DNA from: Strobilurus pachycystidiatus
Lineage: Eukaryota; Basidiomycota; Agaricomycetes; Agaricales; Physalacriaceae
Assembly: GCA_019915135.1 (NCBI GenBank)
Contig: JAHLMK010000006.1
Span: forward strand, 2,294,001-2,358,000
DNA: 64,000 bases
Reading direction: 5' to 3'
Shown here piece after piece: positions 57,001 to 64,000 of this stretch. Each line of letters begins with the position of its first letter. Positions within the stretch are counted from its first letter, which is position 1. The notes below the pieces were generated by a model. It did no database searches. It was not told the DNA's origin and saw nothing but the letters and a program-made list of their open reading frames with translations. The position numbers and the translations under genes were made by a program.

Positions 57001-57399
57001 CGTTCGCTAGCATGTTCAGATCATTGGCTCGATACCCTTGATCTTGGAAAGTCTCTTGATAATAATGGACGCTCAGCTATAGTTGTCGAGAAGAAATGTG
57101 CAGAGAAATTGAGTGTCGATGGTCGGAAGGGAACCGTCCAACGAAGCCTTGGTACTTACGCATTCAGCTCATCTTTTCTTCATCTCGCATACACGTCTTG
57201 CCTTGAACATAAGCATTGCAATTGGGTTGAATCCTCAGCTCCCCGGGTACCCAAACCCATCTCGGATAATTCAGCACACGCCATCGCCCGCACATCTGCC
57301 CAGGAGACAACCGAAGCCCAGTAGCAGAAACAAGACTAGCACATTGACATGGAAGAGGGTGGAACTTACAGGGTCGGATAGAGGTGGAGCGGCCGATCT

Positions 57400-60320
57400 C
57401 AAAGACGCCGCGAATATGGAAGTGCAGAAGGTACGTTCGAGACGGATTTTCTTGGGTGAAGATGTGCTGACGCGTGTTCATTCGTAGATCGAGCAGGGGC
57501 AGCACTGAACTCGGCGTTAGAGCGTCCAGTCAAATCTTTCTTCACGACCTCTGTCGCTCCCCGGACCAAGATCATCCTAGGTCGAGATGAGAAGACCACA
57601 GCGTGCATCGTCTTCCAAATCCACATCTTTCCACACTCTTCTCAACTTCCGCCCCACTCACGACGAGAACATGAAGGACAGGCACCAGAACACGATCAAT
57701 CATGCCGCGCAAAACACATCCACATTCCTGAATCCCGGTCATCACGCCCAACGCCTTCGCACCCTACCTCGGGAAGAGGTACTCGATCGGGGAGTTGAGC
57801 TCGCCTGTTAAGCCGACACAAAACGAAATCAACGCACAGACTTCTCGCTCACGAACGGATTCTCGCTCATGGACAGATTCAGACCGGCGTCGTTCATTGC
57901 CTCGAAGAAAACCAGTGGCGAGGGAAGAAATTTACCACCGCTGCGGTCCTCACGTCGAACGCCTTCGCACCCTACCTCAAAGAAAGGGAGAGGAGTTTGG
58001 CTCGTGCTGAGAAAGTTGCGCGCCGCAGACGCGGAGATGGGAAGAGGGGCAGGGGGTGGAGAATCCAACGAGGGAGATGGTGGTGGGGGGAGAGCAAGGG
58101 GAAGGATACGCGGAAGGTGGTGGGGGAGAGGGGGGCCACGCCGCAGAGGAGAAGCAAGAAGAGGGGATGAAGAGCTCCCCTCCCGTTCCGGATCACACAA
58201 GCCCGTTCGACGGGCGTGATTATCTGATGTGGTATGAACCTCCGCTCCGGCAAGGAAAGGAGGATGATTTTGGGCTGGAAGATGGGGAGGTTGATGAGAA
58301 GAGAGCAGGCAGGGGAAGGGCACCTATGCTGTACGATGTAACTCGGGCACGCTTACTGTCTGGCGCAAGGTCCAGCCTACGCTACACCAGTCGTCCGGCG
58401 TTCGGCTGTCCGCGAATCGGTTTCGCCAGCTGTCCAGACCCCGCCTAATCCCAGTCGCAGGAGCAGGAACACGAGCAAGACTCGTGCACGGACATTGACG
58501 GTTCAAACATCCAGGTGCGGGTGCGGGTGGAGGCGGAGAGGATGGAGGAAGAAGACTCGCAGAGTACACAGAATTTGGAGCTGGAGAGACAGAGAAAAAA
58601 ACGGTGCGCTTCGCTTTTTTCTCGTTCATTGCAATGTGAAGTGGTCTGATGATCGATTCGTAGGTTGGGGATGTGGATGTAGACGTCGATATGGAGTTGG
58701 GGTACCCCGAGGAGGGCACGGGTCTTGTTTTTGTGTACAATTTAGGTGCTAATTAATATGGTGATTAGGTCCCGCCAGTGTTGAAGTTCATGCGTACGCC
58801 ACGCGAACCTACTTACCGTATACGGACATTGCGCCACCCGAGCGCCTGTACAGTTATGACTCGGACTCGATCGCTGTGCGATCGCTTATATATAGTAGAT
58901 TATTTTCGCTTTGATACCTCAGTCGTCTCGCTTCCGCTGCGCATGTCTGAGGTATGTATTCCTACTTGATATCTATGGACACTCTTACTTACTACTCGTG
59001 TAGAACCTTACTTATAGTTCTCTCTGTTCTTAGGTATGAGTAGTCCCTAATATTAGTCGTCTTGCTTTCGCTGCGCACGTCTGAGAACCTTACTTATAGT
59101 TCTCTCTGTTCTTAGCCAGCAGCTCAATAACCCACGCCCGATCCTGTTACCAGTACTGTCTACCACCAGTGAGTTGTCCTCAAATCCCGACGCAATCAAA
59201 CCCCAACCCGACCCGACAGACCACAAACATTCTCCACCCAAAGTGGACACTGGTTTCGCCCGCCAAGGAGGTAGACCTATCCGCATCTCGACCCGAACCC
59301 AAACCCAAACCCGACCACAACCAGGACGGACTTGCATCACTCCGCACCAAGCGGAACTTTTACCATGCCCAGTATATTGCGCCGAGCGCGTATGTCACAA
59401 CATTTAGTGCAGAGAATGTGGTAGGAATGGGGTTTTGGAGAAGCAGGTGAGTGATTTGGTGCTACTTGTTTGTCTGGACTTGGTGATGGGTTTACTTGTG
59501 TCCAAAGCTGATTATCCTTCAGGTGAAGGAGGGCGTGAACCTGGTGCGGTGGACGTTTGAAGTGGCTCGAGGGAGACATTGAGCGGTGGCGGGGGGCGTC
59601 GTGTCGCTGCTGGGCGAGTCCAACACCCGCAACGTGGAGAGGGATAAGGAGATGGAAAGACGTATGCTCAAGAATGCGGACCTCAAGGAGAGAGTGTGGG
59701 AGCTGAAGCAAGGTTCACCGCCACCTGCATCACCACCACCGCGACATGGAGAGGACTGGGGCGACATGGACTCAGAGGAGGATGGGGAGTGGAGGGAGAG
59801 TGCCGAACCTCTGCTGCCGCCGCCGCATTGACACAGGGCAGGCTTCCACAATGGCAGGTGTTGACGGGCGGCGTGACATGGTGATGCACGCTATCAACAC
59901 AACAAACCAAGTCCGGTTCATGCCTGACGGCAGGGAGCCTGGAGGGACCGTCAAGAGAGCGGAGAGTCAGCCATGGGGCGGGCTCGGACTCCTCACGCAG
60001 AAACCAGAGCTGGAGTCTTCTCAGTCTCAGGAGCAGGATTACTGACAGGTGGACACGGATTCTCAATCACAACCGTCACACCAATCACAGCCTCAGTTCC
60101 AGCAAGAGTTTCATTCCCAGCCAGATAGTAGTGGGGGAGGGGAGGAGGAGGAGGAGTAGGGAAGCGAGAGAAATATTTTTGCGGGTGGGAGATGGCAGAT
60201 GGGGGGCGATGTGGGGCTGGGTTTAAGGCAAGGGGAGTTAGTTGAGTTTCACTGGTTCCCACAGGCCCTTGCACAGAGCTTCCTCAGTGCCCCGGGACAT
60301 GGGGTGAGTTCTGGTGTGTA
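57400..60320 (+). pseudogene. Relic G of the chromodomain/coiled-coil gene, facing receptor E
   Basis: Recognisable parts in order: IILGRDEKTTA near 57570, an NAFAPYL-like part and ELSSPVKPTQNE near 57740-57830, RRSATP-like remnants near 58370-58430, SQEQEHEQDSCTDID at 58450-58500, VGDVDVDVDMELGYPEEG at 58660-58715, ITPHQAELLPCPVYCAERVC near 59340, GGVVSLLGESNTRNVERDKE at 59590-59660, DMDSEEDGEWRESAE at 59765-59810, and the finger end GRCGAG ... ALAQSFLSAPGHGVSSGV to about 60320. Several frame changes and stops break it, and a 336-bp insertion splits exon 7. The chromodomain exons are not found in this copy. The 3' end is the best kept part. Confidence 0.8.
58779..59114. mobile_element. Solo-LTR-like insertion with 5-bp duplication
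   Basis: Inserted into exon 7 of relic G. GCCAG occurs at 58774-58778 and 59115-59119, and removing the insert restores the alignment GTCCCG..AGCAGCTC with the intact gene. It starts TGTTGAAG, has a TATATATAG box near 58888, and carries a near-duplicate 80-bp part with GAACCTTACTTATAGTTCTC twice (about 59003 and 59086). A 5-bp duplication and TG start fit a retrotransposon LTR; the 3' end is TTA and not CA. Confidence 0.7.
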
Positions 60321-60616
60321 AATATAGGGTAGAGGTACTACGACTTGCAGGGAACACTGAAGATCTTGGCGTCTGGAAGGATAGAGGTTCTATGTATGTT
60401 TATCTGTAGTATGTGTGTGGGGTATTTATTGTTAAGTTATCTGTGGAGACATTACCTGTCCTATCATCTCTGCATGCTCAGCTTGAAAAGTACGGTGTAT
60501 TGGGGCGCCAAAATGAATCTTAGCTGTAAGTGTGTAACTTAAATGTGAAAGTTAGCAAAAAAACAAACGGGGGAATATATTATACATCAACTATCAAAGA
60601 TATGTGTACTACTTAT
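60321..60616. other. Spacer between relic G and receptor E
   Basis: Close relative of the 49485-49724 spacer, with the same GGGCGCCAAAATGAA and AATATATTATACATCAACTA blocks. No gene. Confidence 0.6.
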
Positions 60617-63600
60617 TCAATCTCTTTCCTTCTTCTTTGCTGCTTTGTGATACAGTAAGATCTTCATGATCTCCCAGTGACACTCTTTTTCCTTGTGCGC
60701 AGAATAGAAATCCAACACGGACTCAACATCAGCTCCGTGTCCTAACAACAAATAAACAATTTTCACATAAGCCTTGGTTTGTTTCCAAAGGATGTCTGCT
60801 TGGCCCTTTGTGGTGGCCAGTAAAGCATTTCCATAATGCCCTCCTACCATGTTGACATCAGCCTTGTGCTGAAGTAGGGTTTGAACAACATTTGTATTTC
60901 CCCGATAGGATGCTGCCTGCAGTGCATTTCCATAATAACCACCTTGAGCATTGATGTTGGCACCGTGGTCAATCAGAGTTTGAACAATAGTGTCATGTCC
61001 ACAAAAAGATGCAATGTACAATGCACTTCCAAAGACACCATCTTGAGTGTTGACATTGGCATTATGAGTAAGTAGGGTTTGAACAACAATGGTGTGTCCA
61101 TGAAAAGATGCAATCTGTAATGCATTCCCATATAAACTATCTTCAGCATTGACATCAGCACCATGATGCAAAAGAATAGTGATGATAACATTGTTGCCAA
61201 TTTCAAGGGATGAAATGAGAGCAGCATTAAGTATCTGCTGTTTGACTGGACCAGCCGCAACTATGGAGCGGACTATATTCTGCTGATTGTTGTATGCCGC
61301 ATATTGTAGAAGTGAAGAATCATGTAATTTGCCATATGAAGAGCCATACTGACGCCAAAACTGCCACTGTAGGCTTTGACGTGTCATGAGTTGAGTTGCT
61401 AATTCCATTGTCTCTGACTGGATTGTACTAAAGTCAAGATGTGCCAACCAATAGTTGGCAGAGTATTCCACAAGTTTGAATTTAGCTTTTATGTCTGGAA
61501 TCTGAACAGTGTTTCTCCAGTCCTCTGTCCTGAAGTAGCAAAGCTGTGTAAGACAAGTGTGGGCAATCATATTATGACCAGATAATGGCTGAATGTTATA
61601 TTGTCCTGCAACACTGGTGATCCCATTCATAAGATAGTCACGAACAGATGAGTGAGCAAGTTGAACCTGATGAGTAATAATGTAGTGAGTTTAAATTCAG
61701 AACCAAAGTGAGAACTACAAACCACATTCTCCACCCAGTCTGGCCCCACAACAACAAGACTTGATAGTTGTTTTGTCAACAGCATCCTATTTTGAGTTTG
61801 CAAGGCAGGGTCAAATTGCCACATAGAAGTTGATGTGTTAAATGCAAGTGCAGCATCATTCAACTCATCAATGGTAATGTTCCGAAGGGAGAGACACAAC
61901 CATTGGAGAGCTCGGTGTAAACCTAAGTTATAATCATTACTGTTGCGTGAAAGAATGTGATTGTAAAGTGCATTCAAATCCTGAGGTAGCTGTGAGAGAG
62001 CTACAGTCAATTCTCTCTGGTTATGACACTCCACCAACTCGCAAAGCAGACAGGCAACAAACCGGAACCTGTGAATAGAATTTGAATCAGATGAAAGGAA
62101 AATATTGCCAATGATTGAAATCTTACATGCCAGATCCACGTTTCATGAGAGTTGTTGTGATCTCCTGCTTTTGTTCTGGTGCCCAATGCCTCAGATCATT
62201 GTTTGCCTGTAGCTGGTTGGCAATAAAGGCAGCAATGTCATCTTTCACACATATTTCAACATTTATGTCAATCTGTTTGGAGAGGGAAGGAAGACGATCT
62301 GTGAAAGGAACACAGAGCTGACTTGTCATCAAAAAATGCAGCTTTGTGCCTTGCCATTGATGCATTAGCTCAATGAAGTCCAGCAGACGCTGATGCTCTG
62401 ATGATGTACATTCATCCAGTGCATCAAGAATAATATACGTATCAGAAAGATCTTGGAGAACCTTCTCAAGCATCTCAAGGACAATGTCATACACAGGAGA
62501 GATTTGGCCACTACGACCAGCGACATGATAGTAGTTGCTTGTGATGCAATGAGGATTTGAGGTGTACTGTGAGAGCTGGTAGAGAAGTGACCGGATGGCC
62601 GGGTTTAGGTGGTTTTTGCTGCCGTCGGACTCATTGACACTAAAGTAGAAGAACGCCAACGGGATAATTTTATCAGCATCAATGTTGTCAATAATTGTGG
62701 AGCTGGTGACAAAGGAATCAGAGATGTAGGCTTAATTTTAGCCATCTTTTTCCTACCTGAGGACCGTCTTTCCTGTGCCTGCTACAATGTCTGTAAGTCA
62801 ATGTGCACATGCCGTAGCTTGCAGACGTACAGTTACCCGAGATCCATAGCAGGGACCCGGGAGTTTCTTTCCATTCAAGAAAGCGCTTATCATGCAAGAC
62901 AAGCCAATCACCAGTGCTCTTCATCCGTGCCTCCCGAGCCCGCGTGAGATTAGAGCGCCCGTCAGGGGGACTTTCAAGCCATTTGAAGATATCAGTGTCC
63001 ATACTGGATGACAAGGTCAAACACGGGCCAGCAAGAGATATGAATATAGCACTCACACTCGGCCATGCAGATAGTCAACCTTCACAACTGATGCGAGCGC
63101 ACATTTTGTCTTGAGGGACAGAAGATCAGAGTTGACAGTTGGTGTTCTGGCTGGTTTCCTACCTGGAGACAATCACGATAGACATCCATCTCCTGATCCA
63201 GTGCGTTGAAATTGGCACTGAACTTGTCGTGGCCAGCTCCCTTTGTGAACTTGCCGTGTTGCCTGTATTGTTTGACGTAGTTGGTCACATTGTCGAGCAG
63301 TCTTTGTGTGATGTCAGACATCGCTCAATGTTGTATAGGATGGCAAGCTTACTCTTTATAACCGAGCAGGTCGGACTTGACATCGTCAAGCAAAACTGAT
63401 CGACTAGTGGTTTGGACTCGTTCAAGCACCGGTGCGATAGTGTTCCAGATTGCCTGGGATTTCTCGACAAGTTGGGCTACCTGTTCTTGATCCCCCGTGT
63501 AATTCTAGGCGAGGGATACCTGAGATCGTGACACGTACAAATATGAGCAACGATATAGCTCACCTTGTATATCTCCAGCAGCTTTCTCATGGCCGCCACC

Positions 63601-64000
63601 ACGGGTCCCACCCAGGGAACGGTCTGAACAACACTTCCCACTTGTTCGAGTGTGCTAAGGATGACATCTCCGTTCGAGATGACCGTGTCGACTAGTCTGG
63701 GTCTATCGGGCAGCCTAGCGGGCTGCGAGTTCGTCTGACTCGTCTGCCGGTCGACTCCTAGATCTGGGGTGGATATTTCGTCATTGTCTGTCCGGTCGCC
63801 TCCGCTGGAGATGGCCGACTCCACCGAAATGGGTCTACCGGGAAGAACCCGCTGCGAGGACGACGTACGCTCGTCTACAGCAGCAGGGGCGGATGCTTCG
63901 TCGAGTGCGCGCAGAGGCTGTTCGTATGTTGGCTTCCAGGACGATGACTTGCGGCGAAAGACACGCTTCAGCCACTTGCGAATGCTCTTGAGTAAAGACA
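60617..64000 (-). CDS. NACHT-ankyrin NLR-like receptor, copy E (cut by the window edge)
   Basis: Minus-strand exons 64000-63564, 63504-63353, 63301-63163, 63109-63057, 63003-62831, 62781-62757, 62702-62127, 62068-61723 and 61666-60617. The window ends one base into the gene: TG at 64000-63999 followed by SLLKSIRKWLKRV fits an ATG whose A is at 64001, by comparison with copy C. The full product would be 983 residues. P-loop SGTGKT is at 319-324 and Walker B YIILDALDEC at 416-425. Only about four clear ankyrin repeats are present, then a degenerate one (YLLLGHGADVESVL) and the native tail EIMKILLYHKAAKKKERD. The frame is uninterrupted. The N-terminal exon is most like that of copy C. Confidence 0.92.

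Overview
The window looks like nuclear DNA of a basidiomycete fungus, probably an agaricomycete. The genes are split by many short introns (about 48-60 bp, GTRNGT...YAG). The best recognised families are fungal NACHT-ankyrin (NLR-like) receptors, an AAAP amino-acid transporter and a chromodomain protein. GC-rich genic DNA alternates with decayed, transposon-rich DNA. The species cannot be named from the sequence.

The window is dominated by five copies of one two-gene module: an NLR-like receptor gene whose 3' end faces the 3' end of a second gene. That partner, in its only intact copy (44028-49484, +), encodes a ~1500-residue protein with an N-terminal chromodomain, acidic/Pro-rich and KSATP-repeat regions, a coiled coil and a C-terminal C2H2-like finger. 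The receptors are A (178-4008, +), C (10778-13488, +), B (21614-25294, +), D (49725-53296, -) and E (60617-64000, -, running off the right edge). All five share eight intron positions, including a 25-nt microexon that carries the P-loop. Their partners are relic A (4376-7480, -), relic C (13490-16545, -), relic F (32560-35450, -), the intact gene facing D, and relic G (57400-60320, +) facing E. Four of the five partners are pseudogenes.

Receptors left of ~26 kb point right and those right of ~49 kb point left, so the locus is roughly palindromic. Segments at about 18.0-22.4 kb and 52.5-57.0 kb are inverted duplicates that include small unknown genes. The centre (38.2-42.6 kb) holds an 11-exon amino-acid transporter and a separate ankyrin gene whose repeats are of the same subtype as those of the receptors.

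The receptors differ in ankyrin number (about 10, 10, 7, 4 and 0 clear repeats for A, B, D, E and C) and look mosaic. B has a D-like 5' part and an A-like 3' part. A has lost one G and so its last ~45 codons. C was cut off before the repeats. B lost its tail to a 1.3-kb insertion.

Mobile DNA is plentiful but non-autonomous; I found no transposase. There are two hAT-type elements with 8-bp target duplications, a CACTG-ended element with a 3-bp duplication, a foldback element with long inverted ends, a solo-LTR-like insertion with a 5-bp duplication, a (CCGGGTC)-rich element and a tRNA-like segment inside one hAT element.

My reading is a rapidly rearranging NLR cluster of the kind linked to non-self recognition or programmed cell death in fungi, with an unusual chromodomain/zinc-finger partner repeatedly carried alongside. 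The functional link between the two genes is inference from position only.
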